From Mesorhizobium erdmanii USDA 3471 (GTDB lineage Bacteria; Pseudomonadota; Alphaproteobacteria; Rhizobiales; Rhizobiaceae): DNA of 64,000 nt. The translations under genes were made by a program, and so were the position numbers. The notes beneath the pieces were generated by a model. That model saw nothing but the letters and a program-made list of their open reading frames with translations, did no database searches and was not told the DNA's origin. Position 1 is the first letter of the stretch. Each line of letters begins with the position of its first letter. The DNA lies in NCBI RefSeq assembly GCF_000472705.1, contig NZ_AXAE01000008.1:124001-188000 (forward strand), given 5' to 3'. Positions 45,772 to 55,003 of the stretch are shown here, piece by piece.

Positions 45772-46485
45772 ATGAACATTGCCGACCAGATCTATTCCCC
45801 TGCCGACAGCGTCAATCAGGATCGTGCTCAAGCGATCCGCGACAATCTGCGTGACGCCATTGTCGACCGCCGGCTGGCGCCGGGCACCAAGCTGTCAGAA
45901 GGCGAGGTGGGCACGCTGTTCGACGTATCGCGCACCGTGGCGCGCGCGGCTCTGCAGATGCTGTCCTTCGAAGGCCTCGTGCGCACCGAGCGCAACCGTG
46001 GCGCGTTCGTAGCCAACCCGTCGCCCGAGGAAGCCCGCCAGGTCTTTGCCTCGCGCCGGCTGATCGAGCCTGGCATCGCCATCGCCGCCTGTGGGCGCGT
46101 CACCGCCGCCGACATCGTCGCTTTCAAGGCCCAACTCGACGAGGAGGGCCGCTTCATCGCCGAGCGCGGTCCGACCGCGCGGCGTTCCGAGATCAAGGCA
46201 TCAGGCGATTTCCATCTGCTGCTCGCCGCCGTCGCCGGCAACGCCATCCTGCTGCGCTTCATGGAAGAACTGGTGGCACGTTCGTCGCTGGTCATCGCGC
46301 TCTATGGGCGGTCCGGCGTGTCGGCCTGCGGACACAGCGAGCACACGGAAATCGTCGGCGCGCTGGAGGGCAGCGATTGCGAGCGGGCGAGCCGCTTGAT
46401 GCTGCACCACATCGACCATATCGAGGCCGATCTCGATCTGCGCGTGAGGGCCGGCCCGGCGCTCAAGGAAGCTCTCAATTTCTGA
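45772..46485 (+). CDS. GntR-family transcriptional regulator (FCD type)
   Basis: The 237-residue protein has an N-terminal winged helix (LRDAIVDRRLAPGTKLSEGEVGTLFDVSRTVARAALQ) and an all-helical FCD ligand domain with metal/ligand histidines (DFHLLLAAVAGN, HSEHTEI, HHIDHIE). It most likely controls the divergent ABC/racemase operon in response to its substrate. Confidence 0.92.
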   Translation: MNIADQIYSPADSVNQDRAQAIRDNLRDAIVDRRLAPGTKLSEGEVGTLFDVSRTVARAALQMLSFEGLVRTERNRGAFVANPSPEEARQVFASRRLIEPGIAIAACGRVTAADIVAFKAQLDEEGRFIAERGPTARRSEIKASGDFHLLLAAVAGNAILLRFMEELVARSSLVIALYGRSGVSACGHSEHTEIVGALEGSDCERASRLMLHHIDHIEADLDLRVRAGPALKEALNF

Positions 46486-46493
46486 AGGCTAAA

Positions 46494-47723
46494 TTAGTTT
46501 TCGTCGTCCGTGGGACCAGGCGCGGCCCGTCCGGCTGCCTTGCGGCGCAGCATCTTGGTCAGCTTCCAGATTGTCGGGCTGTTCTTGACGAAGGCCTTAA
46601 GCCGCGCACCCTGGCGAAGCGTTTGCGCCAGCGCGCGGCCCTTCAGAGTCAACGGGACCAGCACCTCGAACTGCCGGGTTTCGATATCGCACCACTGCCG
46701 CTTGTAGGGCTCGTCACCGACAGAGAAATCATAGACCGCGAAACCCGTCTCGCAGGCTTCCTGGATGTTGTCAAAGAACAGGAAATCGCCGGGACTGCTG
46801 TGCGCGAGATCGTCCTCGGCGATTGCTCCGAACTCGCAGATCAGGCGTTTGCCGGAACGGCTCGACCCGGTGATGGCGCGCAGCTTGCCGGCAACCTCCA
46901 GTCCATGCAGCACGAAAGAAGGTTTGTCCTCGGCCAGGGCTTGCGTGAACAGTCCCCGGAAGAAGGCGCGTGTCTGGTCGTCGCCGAAGACGTTGGCAAT
47001 GCCCATCTTGCGGAAGCGCTGTTCCTTCATCTCGAAGAACGCGTCGAGCAATCTGTCCACCTCGTCCGCGCTACGCGCCTCGATGCGCCGGTGGCTGCCG
47101 ACGGCCTCGAACTTGCGCATCTGCGAACGATGTTTCTTGCGTTTGCGTTTGCCGCTGGCGCGCAGCAGCAATGCATCGAAGCCACCCGCAAGGTCGACGG
47201 CCAGCGAAAGATTGGGGCTGGCGAAATGATCGATCGATGCGAGAGGATTGGCGATGCCGTCGAGATCGGGCAGCAACCGTTCCAGCGCGATGAGATCGAC
47301 GTCGGGGCGGGCCTTGGCGATCGCCGCAAGCATCGAGCGGATGGCCGTGATGTCGGCCTTGGCCAGCCATTGCGGATTGGCCGCGGCGAAATTGCCATTG
47401 GCGTGGCGGCCGCCGATGAAGCGGGCGACCCGGAACGGACCGCGGCTGACAACCTCCAGCGCCAGGGCGAAGACCGGTTTGCCTTCGAGTGCCAGCGTCG
47501 CCACGAGGAGATCGGGCTTGACCTCGGCAGCCCAGTTCAGGATCCATGTCGCGCCCTGCGCCGGCGCGCTAAGCGCCGAGCCGCAGAACCTTGCATAGGC
47601 CGCGAGACCCTCCGCGGCGGTAACGGAAATCGACGGCCCCGCGGCGTCCTTCGGCAGCGCGCGCGGCGAAGCCTCGGTCGCCGTCAGCCGATTGCCGTCA
47701 AATGACGCCATTGCGTCAACCAT
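46494..47723 (-). CDS. CelD/BcsL-type GNAT acyltransferase
   Basis: The 409-residue protein matches the GNAT_6 family found in cellulose and exopolysaccharide clusters. It has a basic KRKRKKHRSQMRKFEAVG segment and GDFLFFDNIQEACETGFAVYDFSVGDEPYKRQW near residues 320-355, which is characteristic. It likely modifies a surface polysaccharide. It stands divergent from the polysaccharide deacetylase gene, with about 90 bases between them. Confidence 0.85.
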   Translation of the reverse strand: MVDAMASFDGNRLTATEASPRALPKDAAGPSISVTAAEGLAAYARFCGSALSAPAQGATWILNWAAEVKPDLLVATLALEGKPVFALALEVVSRGPFRVARFIGGRHANGNFAAANPQWLAKADITAIRSMLAAIAKARPDVDLIALERLLPDLDGIANPLASIDHFASPNLSLAVDLAGGFDALLLRASGKRKRKKHRSQMRKFEAVGSHRRIEARSADEVDRLLDAFFEMKEQRFRKMGIANVFGDDQTRAFFRGLFTQALAEDKPSFVLHGLEVAGKLRAITGSSRSGKRLICEFGAIAEDDLAHSSPGDFLFFDNIQEACETGFAVYDFSVGDEPYKRQWCDIETRQFEVLVPLTLKGRALAQTLRQGARLKAFVKNSPTIWKLTKMLRRKAAGRAAPGPTDDEN

Positions 47724-47813
47724 ACCTCAATCCTTGGGGCGTATTGATCCCGATTTGGGGGGCGCTCAGGCGTATTCCGTGCTTGGATCAGCCTAGGCGC
47801 AAAAGGTGAATGA

Positions 47814-48872
47814 ATGATCGACGGTGGGGAGGCAATCCGGAAACTGGCGCTCAACGTCGCCCGCTATACCGGCCTCGCACCGCTCGCCAGGCCGTTTGTC
47901 GGCGGCATCGGCGCCATCCTGATGCTGCACCGGGTGACGGCGACACCGGAAAAGCCCGACAGCGTCAACCGTCACCTCAACATCGCGCCCAGTTTCCTCG
48001 ACGCCGTGATCGCCGGCATGAAGGTGGACGGCTATGCCTTCGTCTCGATGGACGAGGCAGTGGAGCGCATCAAGGCAGGCGGCAAGGGCGGCCGGTTCGC
48101 CACCATCACCGCCGATGATGCCTATCGCGACAACATGACCGAGGCCTTGCCGGTGCTGGAAAAGCACGGCGCGCCGATCACCATCTATGTCGCGCCGGGG
48201 CTGATCGACGGCACCGCCGATCTGTGGTGGGATGTGGCCGAGGACATCGTCAATGCCTCCAATCGCCTGACCCTGGCGACTTCGAACGGTCCGGCGGTGA
48301 TCGATTGCTCCACCCCCGCCAGGAAACAACAAGCCATAGCCAGGCTGCATGCCTACCTCGCCACCGAGGTCCGCGAGGAGGATTTGCGGACCGTGCTGCG
48401 CGATCTGGCCAGTGCAAATGGCGTCGACGCGGATGCATCGCGTTTACGGGCCCTGATGAACTGGGATGAGATCCGCACCGTCGCGGCGCATCCGCTGGTG
48501 ACGATCGGCGCCCATACGATCAACCACAGCAATCTGAAGCGGCTCTCCGAAGACGATGCGCGGCACGAGATTGGCGCCGTAAAGGATAAGTTGCGGGCCG
48601 AGCTTGGCCTGGAGCCGCGCCATTTCGCCTACCCCTATGGCTATGCGAGCGCCGTCGGCTGCCGCGAGGTCGGCTTTGCCCGTGACGCCGGCTATGTCTC
48701 CGCCGTGACCACGCGCCACGGTGTGCTGCGCGCCGAACATGCCGGCTTCCTGCACGCCTTGCCGCGCATTTCAGTCAATGGCCGCTACCAGAACCTCGCC
48801 CACATCCGCACCATGCTGTCGGGCGTGACGACGCCGCTCGCCAATGCCGGCAAGATGGTCGTCACCGTCTGA
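47814..48872 (+). CDS. polysaccharide deacetylase family protein
   Basis: The 352-residue protein has a NodB homology fold. The metal site appears as ITADDAYRDN (Asp-Asp of motif 1) and GAHTINHSNL (His pair of motif 2); AYPYG is motif 3. Motif 1 is unusual: the canonical TFDDG is TADDA. It may remove acetyl groups from an exopolysaccharide. No signal peptide is evident, so it may act in the cytoplasm. Confidence 0.85.
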   Translation: MIDGGEAIRKLALNVARYTGLAPLARPFVGGIGAILMLHRVTATPEKPDSVNRHLNIAPSFLDAVIAGMKVDGYAFVSMDEAVERIKAGGKGGRFATITADDAYRDNMTEALPVLEKHGAPITIYVAPGLIDGTADLWWDVAEDIVNASNRLTLATSNGPAVIDCSTPARKQQAIARLHAYLATEVREEDLRTVLRDLASANGVDADASRLRALMNWDEIRTVAAHPLVTIGAHTINHSNLKRLSEDDARHEIGAVKDKLRAELGLEPRHFAYPYGYASAVGCREVGFARDAGYVSAVTTRHGVLRAEHAGFLHALPRISVNGRYQNLAHIRTMLSGVTTPLANAGKMVVTV

Positions 48873-48889
48873 CAAACTATTGGCAGGGC

Positions 48890-49105
48890 TCAGCGCTTCG
48901 CCCGCGGCTCCAGCATCAGCCATTTGATGATCCCCATCGCTGGCAGCACCCAGAGCAGACCGCTGAACAGGAAGAACAGGAATTGCACCAGCGCACCCGA
49001 TTCCGACAGCCGGGCGACGGCGAAGATCGATGCGATCAGCGCATAGATGATGACCAGTGCCACCAGCAGGAACATTCCGATCAGCTTCTTCAGGCGAATG
49101 GGCAT
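48890..49105 (-). CDS. DUF2842 membrane protein
   Basis: The 71-residue protein has two hydrophobic helices (about residues 8-30 and 38-60) and the DUF2842 pattern (RLKKLIGMFLLVALVIIYALIA). These small proteins sit near ctaA in Rhizobiales. The function is unknown. It converges with the deacetylase gene. Confidence 0.85.
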   Translation of the reverse strand: MPIRLKKLIGMFLLVALVIIYALIASIFAVARLSESGALVQFLFFLFSGLLWVLPAMGIIKWLMLEPRAKR

Positions 49106-49258
49106 GGCTTGGCCTCGTTGATCGCTATCGCTTAGGCCGAACGCAAGAGTGGCGCAACCCGCGACATCAGGCGCGACGGCGTGCCGCGTCGGGCGGCCTT
49201 GCCAGCACGGATGCGATGGTCCACCAATCCGCGAAATTCAATCTGCCGGGATAGATCC

Positions 49259-50350
49259 ATGGCCGCCATATCCGCTGCTGCGCCCCACCAGGCGCGCGAC
49301 CGCGACCTGAACAACCGCGCAGTGGTGCGCGGCTGGCTTTACGTCGTGCTCCTGGTGTTGTTCGCGCTGGTGCTGGTCGGCGGCGCCACGCGGCTTACGG
49401 AGTCGGGCCTGTCGATCACCGAATGGCAGCCGATCCATGGCGTCATCCCGCCGCTCAACGATGCCGAGTGGCAGGAGGAGTTCCAGCGCTACCAGCAGAT
49501 TCCGCAATACAGCGAGCTCAACAAGGGCATGAGTGTCGAGGCGTTCAAGTCGATCTTCTGGTGGGAGTGGGCGCACCGTCTGCTGGCGCGCAGCGTCGGC
49601 CTGGTCTTTGCCTTGCCCCTGCTTTTCTTCTGGGTGACACGCCGCATCGAGCGCGGCCTTGGGCCGAAGCTGGTCGGCATTCTGCTTCTCGGTGGCCTGC
49701 AGGGCGCCATCGGCTGGTGGATGGTGGCCTCCGGCCTTGTCGACCGTGTATCGGTGAGCCAGTACCGGCTGGCGACGCACCTGACGCTCGCGGCGCTGAT
49801 CTTCACCGCCACCATGGTGGTCGCGCGTGGACTGGCGCCACATTCCGAGCCCGCGGCCGATCGTTCGACGCAGCGCCTGGCCGGCTTCGTCGTGCTTCTG
49901 GCGCTGATCCAGATCTATCTCGGCGGCCTGGTCGCCGGGCTCGATGCCGGCTTGAGCTACAACACCTGGCCGCTGATGGACGGCAAGATCATCCCCGGTG
50001 ATCTGCTGATCCTCGAGCCGGCATGGCGTAACTTCTTCGAAAGTCCGAAGACCGTGCAGTTCGTTCATCGGCTCGGCGCCTATACGGTCTTCGCGGTCGC
50101 GCTCTGGCATATGATCGCCACGCATCGGCGGCTGCCCGGCTCAACCCATGCCCGCCGCGCGACGCTGCTGTTTGCGCTGGTCCTGGTCCAGGCCTCGATC
50201 GGCATCGGCACGCTGCTCATGCATGTGCCGCTGCACATGGCGCTGACGCATCAGGGTTTTGCGCTGATCGTGCTGGGTTTTGCCGCCGCTCATTGGCGCG
50301 GCACCAAAGGGGCTTATCCCTTGCCGAACCAGATCGCGCTCAGGAGCTGA
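49259..50350 (+). CDS. ctaA: heme A synthase (COX15/CtaA)
   Basis: The 363-residue inner-membrane enzyme has eight helices and heme-ligand histidines in [35 protein letters not shown] and [11 protein letters not shown]. It oxidises heme O to heme A for cytochrome aa3 oxidase. The ATG at 49259 gives the conserved short N-terminus; the frame upstream is not conserved. Confidence 0.95.
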   Translation: MAAISAAAPHQARDRDLNNRAVVRGWLYVVLLVLFALVLVGGATRLTESGLSITEWQPIHGVIPPLNDAEWQEEFQRYQQIPQYSELNKGMSVEAFKSIFWWEWAHRLLARSVGLVFALPLLFFWVTRRIERGLGPKLVGILLLGGLQGAIGWWMVASGLVDRVSVSQYRLATHLTLAALIFTATMVVARGLAPHSEPAADRSTQRLAGFVVLLALIQIYLGGLVAGLDAGLSYNTWPLMDGKIIPGDLLILEPAWRNFFESPKTVQFVHRLGAYTVFAVALWHMIATHRRLPGSTHARRATLLFALVLVQASIGIGTLLMHVPLHMALTHQGFALIVLGFAAAHWRGTKGAYPLPNQIALRS

Positions 50351-50369
50351 TCCTGGGCCTGCTGGCCGG

Positions 50370-50693
50370 TCACATCCAGAATTCGTTGGCATGCGTGGTT
50401 TTCTCGCCGTCGAATTCCGCCTGGCGCACGGCGGCCGCGGATGGCGTCGGCTGGCTCTGAACGGCCTTGGCAGCCTTGTCGGCGTCCGCGGCTCTCAGCG
50501 CATCGAGCTTGGCCCGGGCCGCAGCTATATCTTGCCGCACCTGGGCAGCCTGAACCTGATCCTTGATCGCCTTGGCCTGGTCTTCCAGGTCCTGGATCTG
50601 CTTTTCGAGCGCGGCCTCCTGGGCTGCATAGCTCGAGGAACTGGACGACGAATACTGGATTGCGGAGGACGAACCCGAGATCGCGCTGACCAT
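50370..50693 (-). CDS. small coiled-coil protein of unknown function
   Basis: The 107-residue product starts with a Ser-rich stretch (SAISGSSSAIQYSSSSSSSY). A long Ala/Gln/Asp coiled coil with heptad-like spacing (EAALEKQIQDLEDQAKAIKD) follows. No signal peptide or membrane helix is present. AAGGA ten bases upstream supports the ATG at 50693. Similar FlxA-like rhizobial proteins exist, but I do not recognise a function. Confidence 0.65.
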   Translation of the reverse strand: MVSAISGSSSAIQYSSSSSSSYAAQEAALEKQIQDLEDQAKAIKDQVQAAQVRQDIAAARAKLDALRAADADKAAKAVQSQPTPSAAAVRQAEFDGEKTTHANEFWM

Positions 50694-50771
50694 GACAAAT
50701 CCTTGGGTGGAGCCAGGACTTCTCAGTAGTCCAAACATGGTTAATAAATGTTTACCAATACCCTCGCTTGA

Positions 50772-51614
50772 TCAGTTGTTCGCCCGCACTGCCCGGATCG
50801 CCTCGGCGATCGACAATTCGCGGTTCTCCTCGACCGCGTTGTCGTCCTCGCGGTGCCAGGCCGCCGACAGGCAGCCATAGGCGATGGCATGGTCCAGTAT
50901 CGCCACAGGCGATTGCCCCAATGTGTTGGCAAAGACTTCGGCCATCTGCGCGATGCGTCGCGGATCGAGGCAGAGATCGTCGCGCTCGAGCGGATTGTAG
51001 AACATGTTGGCGGCATCGAAGCCGGGATCGCCGAGCACGCCCTTCGGGTCGATCACCAGCCAACCGCGCGGCCCGTGCAGGATGTTTTCGTGGTGGAGAT
51101 CGCCATGCAGCGGCCTGATGTCATGCGGGTTGGACAGCAGCCGTTCGGCGATCGCCGCGGCCTCGACATAGAGACTGTCATGGCCGGTGGCGCGATCGGT
51201 CGCGGCTTTCCTGAACAGGCTGGCGAACCGCTCCCTGAGCGGCTGAAGTTCGGGCGGGAAGGGGTCTTTCCCAGGCGAAAACAGTTTCTCCATCACCTCA
51301 GCCGCGATCGCGGTTGCGGCGTTGTCGCCCTGCCGGTCGAGAACGTCCGAGAGCAAGGTGTCGCCGGCATATTCGAGCAGCATTGAGTGGCCATCGCGGC
51401 CAAGCAGGCGCACCGCGCCTTCGCCGCGCCGCCAGGCAAGGAAATGCTCGCCACGCAACTCGTCGGCGACATCGTCGAACGGCTTGAGCGCCTTGACGAC
51501 GGCCGGCGAGCCGTCTTCGCGGCGCACTTTCCAGATGCGGCTCGAAAAGGTTTCGGCAATGAGTTCGGGCGCGCTGACCTTCCAGCGCGCCGGGAAGGCT
51601 GGTGCGTCCGTCAA
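50772..51614 (-). CDS. aminoglycoside/hydroxyurea phosphotransferase family kinase
   Basis: The 280-residue protein-kinase-like enzyme resembles APH(6)/hydroxyurea kinases. It has a catalytic loop HGDLHHENIL (about residues 170-179) and metal site IDPKGVLGDPGFD, the APH(6)-type pattern. It may phosphorylate an aminoglycoside or a cellular metabolite; a resistance phenotype is not shown. The TTG start overlaps the argC stop (TTGA), so it is co-translated with argC. Confidence 0.85.
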   Translation of the reverse strand: MTDAPAFPARWKVSAPELIAETFSSRIWKVRREDGSPAVVKALKPFDDVADELRGEHFLAWRRGEGAVRLLGRDGHSMLLEYAGDTLLSDVLDRQGDNAATAIAAEVMEKLFSPGKDPFPPELQPLRERFASLFRKAATDRATGHDSLYVEAAAIAERLLSNPHDIRPLHGDLHHENILHGPRGWLVIDPKGVLGDPGFDAANMFYNPLERDDLCLDPRRIAQMAEVFANTLGQSPVAILDHAIAYGCLSAAWHREDDNAVEENRELSIAEAIRAVRANN

Positions 51615-52537
51615 AGCCCGAGCATGAGGTCCATGTTCTGGACCGCTGCGCCCGAGGCACCCTTGCCGAGATTGTCGTAGACCGCGAGCAGCAGCGCCTG
51701 CGCGCGCTTGTCGTTGGCAAAGACATAGACCTTCATGCGGTTGGTGCCGTTGTAGATCTCGGGATCGATCTCAGGCATGCGCTCCAGATGGGCATAGGGC
51801 GCCACCTCGACCACGCCGCCCTTGATCGCGGCGAAATGATCGGCGATTGCCGCATGAAGCTCCGCGCCTGTCGGCACATGGTCGAGGCCGCCAAGCTGCA
51901 GCGGCACCACGGTGATCATGCCTTGCGCGAAATTGCCGACCGCCGGCTGCATGATCGGATCATGCGACAGCTTGGCATAGGCCCGCAGTTCCGGCACGTG
52001 CTTGTGCTGCAGGGTCAGGCCATAGGGCAGGAACTCCGAGGCGTCCTCGCCCTTGGCGACATAATCCTCGATCATCGGCCGGCCGCCGCCCGAATAGCCC
52101 GTAATGCCGTTGACGGCGATCGGAAAGTCGGCCGGCAGCAGTCCAGCGGTGACCAGGGGCCTCAGCGTCGCGATCGGTCCCTGCGGCCAGCAGCCGGGAT
52201 TGGCGATACGCTTGGCCGTGGCAATGGTCTTGGCCTGATCCTTGTCCATCTCGGCGAAGCCATAGGCCCAGCCTTCGGCGACGCGATGCGCCGTCGACGC
52301 ATCGATGACCTTGGTTGTGTCGTTGGCGATCAGCGAGACGCTCTCCTTCGCCGCATCGTCCGGCAGGCACAGGATCGCGATATCGGCCGCATTGAGGAAC
52401 TCGGCGCGCGCCGCCGTTTCCTTGCGGCGCTCGGTGGGAATCGAAATGATGTCCAGGTCGCCACGCTCGGCAAGCAGCGCCCGGATCTGCAGGCCGGTGG
52501 TGCCGTGCTCGCCGTCGATGAAGATTTTCGGTTTCAT
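51611..52537 (-). CDS. argC: N-acetyl-gamma-glutamyl-phosphate reductase (type 2)
   Basis: The 308-residue enzyme of the short, type 2 AGPR family has GEHGTTGLQIRALL (NADP loop) and NPGCWPQG with catalytic Cys116. It carries out the third step of arginine synthesis. Nothing is missing. It follows speB on the minus strand by 30 bases. Confidence 0.96.
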   Translation of the reverse strand: MKPKIFIDGEHGTTGLQIRALLAERGDLDIISIPTERRKETAARAEFLNAADIAILCLPDDAAKESVSLIANDTTKVIDASTAHRVAEGWAYGFAEMDKDQAKTIATAKRIANPGCWPQGPIATLRPLVTAGLLPADFPIAVNGITGYSGGGRPMIEDYVAKGEDASEFLPYGLTLQHKHVPELRAYAKLSHDPIMQPAVGNFAQGMITVVPLQLGGLDHVPTGAELHAAIADHFAAIKGGVVEVAPYAHLERMPEIDPEIYNGTNRMKVYVFANDKRAQALLLAVYDNLGKGASGAAVQNMDLMLGL

Positions 52538-52567
52538 TGCCTTATCGAATTCCCTGATAGTCCGAGA

Positions 52568-53575
52568 TTATATGCCGTTACCATGATTCACCGCGGCGCC
52601 GTTGTGGTTGCCGTTGTTCATCTCGTCCTGCCGTGCCTTCCGCTCCGCCAGCAGGCCGAGATACTGCATGGCGACCATCGATCCGGCGATCGCCGTTATA
52701 TCGGCGTGATCGTAGGCCGGCGCAACCTCCACGACGTCGGCGCCGACAATATCGACCTGGTTGAGCTGGCGCAGCGTCGACAGGATCTTCGCCGACGACG
52801 GGCCGCCGGCTACAGGCGTGCCGGTTCCCGGTGCATAGGCCGGGTCGAGGCAGTCGATATCGAAGGTCAGATACGTCTTCTTGCCGCCGGTGCGGTCGAC
52901 GATGGCGTAGGCGATGTCGGACGCACGCATCTCCTCGATTTCGTGGCCGTAAAGAATCTTGATGCCGAACGTGTCCGGCGCGTGCGTCCGGATACCGATC
53001 TGGATCGACCGATCCGGATCGATGATGCCCTCGTTGACGGCACGGCCGACGAAGGATCCGTGGTCGATGCGCTTGCCGTCATCAGGCCAGGTGTCCTGGT
53101 GCGCGTCGAACTGGACCAGAGCGAGTGGTCCGTGGATCGCGGCATGCGCCTTGAGCAGCGGCCAGGTGACGAAATGGTCGCCGCCCAGCGTCAAAAGGAA
53201 AGCGCCCGACTTCAGGATCTTGGTCGCTTCGCGCTCGATCGTGCCGGGCGTCTTCTGGTGGTTGCCCGAATCGAGCAGGCAGTCGCCATAGTCGACGACG
53301 GCGAGGTGCTCGAACAGATCGCGCGAGAACGGGTATTGCGGATCGTTGTCGAGGATCGCCGAGGCGCGGCGTATAGCCTGCGGCCCGAAACGGGCGCCGG
53401 GCCGGTTAGTGACAGCGGCGTCGAAGGGAATGCCCCACACCACAGCGTCCGCGCCCTTCACGTCCTTGGTGTATTTGCGCCGCATGAACGACAGCGCGCC
53501 GGAATAGGTCGGCTCAAGGGCGGCGCCGGTTTTGGCGCGGGCGGTGAAGGCATGGTCGATGTTCTTGGTCGCCAT
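52568..53575 (-). CDS. speB: agmatinase/ureohydrolase family protein
   Basis: The 335-residue ureohydrolase has Mn ligands in GGDHF, DAHQDTW and DIDCLDP. It hydrolyses agmatine to putrescine and urea if a true agmatinase; other guanidino substrates are possible. The last residues, NNGNHNGAAVNHGNGI, form an Asn/His/Gly-rich tail. It is probably in one unit with argC and the APH-like gene. Confidence 0.88.
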   Translation of the reverse strand: MATKNIDHAFTARAKTGAALEPTYSGALSFMRRKYTKDVKGADAVVWGIPFDAAVTNRPGARFGPQAIRRASAILDNDPQYPFSRDLFEHLAVVDYGDCLLDSGNHQKTPGTIEREATKILKSGAFLLTLGGDHFVTWPLLKAHAAIHGPLALVQFDAHQDTWPDDGKRIDHGSFVGRAVNEGIIDPDRSIQIGIRTHAPDTFGIKILYGHEIEEMRASDIAYAIVDRTGGKKTYLTFDIDCLDPAYAPGTGTPVAGGPSSAKILSTLRQLNQVDIVGADVVEVAPAYDHADITAIAGSMVAMQYLGLLAERKARQDEMNNGNHNGAAVNHGNGI

Positions 53576-53698
53576 TACTGGTCCTCGTTTTCATCGGGGT
53601 GCAACAACTACAGAACCGGCATGGAAGATGCCAGTCACAGCTTGGGGAGACGAAACGGCGCCGCCCGGGTGCCACGGCAAGACAGGATTTGTATCATC

Positions 53699-54907
53699 AT
53701 GACGCAGGCCGCGTTTCTTAATCCGTCCCGTGCCATGGTGTCGACCCATGCCGGTACGATAGCAGGCGAGCGCTTCCAGGTTCTCGATTCGTGGCGCGGC
53801 ATCTGCGCGCTTCTTGTGGCGCTGTTTCATTTCCCCACCGCTTCGGTGATCTCGCAGAGCAGATTCATCGGTTCTTCCTATCTTTTCGTCGACTTCTTCT
53901 TCGTCCTGTCCGGTTTTGTTATCGCCAGCAGCTATGCCAACCGGTTGAGCCAGCCTGACCAGGTCGCTCGATTTGCCCTGGTGCGCTTCGGCCGCATCTA
54001 CCCGCTGCATCTCGTCATGCTTGCCGCCTTCGCGGGCTTCGAAGTGCTGCGGCTGATGCTGCCGCAACCGCATGGCGCAGGTGCTGCTCCCTTCACCGGC
54101 GGGTTCGATTTGAAGAGCCTGCCGGCCAATCTGCTGCTGCTGCAAGGGATGGGCTTCGAGGATCAATTGACTTGGAACGCGCCGAGCTGGAGCATTTCGG
54201 CGGAGTTCTTCGCCTATCTGTTGTTCGCCGGCGTTGTCTTCGTCGCCGGCGCGCGTGCCTGGATATGGTTCGTCGCAGCCGCCGTTACCGCGCCGCTGTT
54301 CCTGCTCGGCTTCTCCACGCATCATATGGACGTGTCCTACGATTTCGGCTTCATCCGCTGCCTCTACGGCTTCTCGCTCGGCGCCTTGCTTGCCTGGTTT
54401 CAGCATGGTTCCATTGCAGAAGCACGACAGGTTCTCGCCAGGGGCGGCCCGCGGCTCAACTGGACCGTTGCCGAAATCGTCATGGTGGCCGTCATCGTCG
54501 CTTTCGTCTCGCTGGCGGGCGGCAACGATTTCGGCATCGCCGCTCCGCTGGTGTTTGCGCTGGCCCTGTTTCTGTTCGCTCACGAAGGCGGCTGGATTTC
54601 CGCCGTGCTGCGAACGCCGTTCATGCTGACGCTGGGCGCGCTGTCCTACTCGATCTACATGGTCCACATCTTCGTCCAGGCGCGGCTGATCAACATAGCC
54701 GGGCTCGTCGAGCGCAAGCTCGGCCTTGGCCTTGTCGGCGACATCGTGCTGCGCGGCTCGCCGGCCACCGGCTTCGGCGCCGGCTGGCCCGGAACCGTGG
54801 CTATCGTCGTCATGATCGTCGCCACCATCGCCCTGTCGTGGATCACCTGGCGCCTGGTCGAGATGCCGGCCATGGCCTGGTTCCGCCGGCTGTCGAAACG
54901 CATCTGA
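53699..54907 (+). CDS. acyltransferase family 3 (OafA/YrhL-like)
   Basis: The 402-residue membrane protein has about ten helices. It has LDSWRGICALLVALFHF with the catalytic His and Arg-containing region, SYLFVDFFFVLSGFVIA, and IYMVHIFVQ near the end. It transfers O-acyl groups to surface glycans. The ATG at 53699 has AGGA upstream and opens the conserved fold. The frame upstream runs through antisense of speB and argC and is not coding. Confidence 0.9.
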   Translation: MTQAAFLNPSRAMVSTHAGTIAGERFQVLDSWRGICALLVALFHFPTASVISQSRFIGSSYLFVDFFFVLSGFVIASSYANRLSQPDQVARFALVRFGRIYPLHLVMLAAFAGFEVLRLMLPQPHGAGAAPFTGGFDLKSLPANLLLLQGMGFEDQLTWNAPSWSISAEFFAYLLFAGVVFVAGARAWIWFVAAAVTAPLFLLGFSTHHMDVSYDFGFIRCLYGFSLGALLAWFQHGSIAEARQVLARGGPRLNWTVAEIVMVAVIVAFVSLAGGNDFGIAAPLVFALALFLFAHEGGWISAVLRTPFMLTLGALSYSIYMVHIFVQARLINIAGLVERKLGLGLVGDIVLRGSPATGFGAGWPGTVAIVVMIVATIALSWITWRLVEMPAMAWFRRLSKRI

Positions 54908-55003
54908 CGCGGGCTTTTTGCGAAAGCCGCTAGCCGGCTTCGTTCACCTCCCTGTCACTGATATCGCCTATCCCGGTCGCGATCCGGCAAGGAGCGATTC
55001 TCG

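Noticed and set aside
49132..49314. 60-codon minus-strand frame overlapping the ctaA start
   Set aside because: Arg-rich, without a good ribosome-binding site, and overlaps a certain gene; not supported enough to annotate.
51602..53698. Open frame of about 700 codons on the plus strand opposite argC and speB, in frame with the acyltransferase gene
   Set aside because: It is antisense to two well-conserved enzymes and shows no domain before the acyltransferase start. High GC content makes such long antisense frames common.
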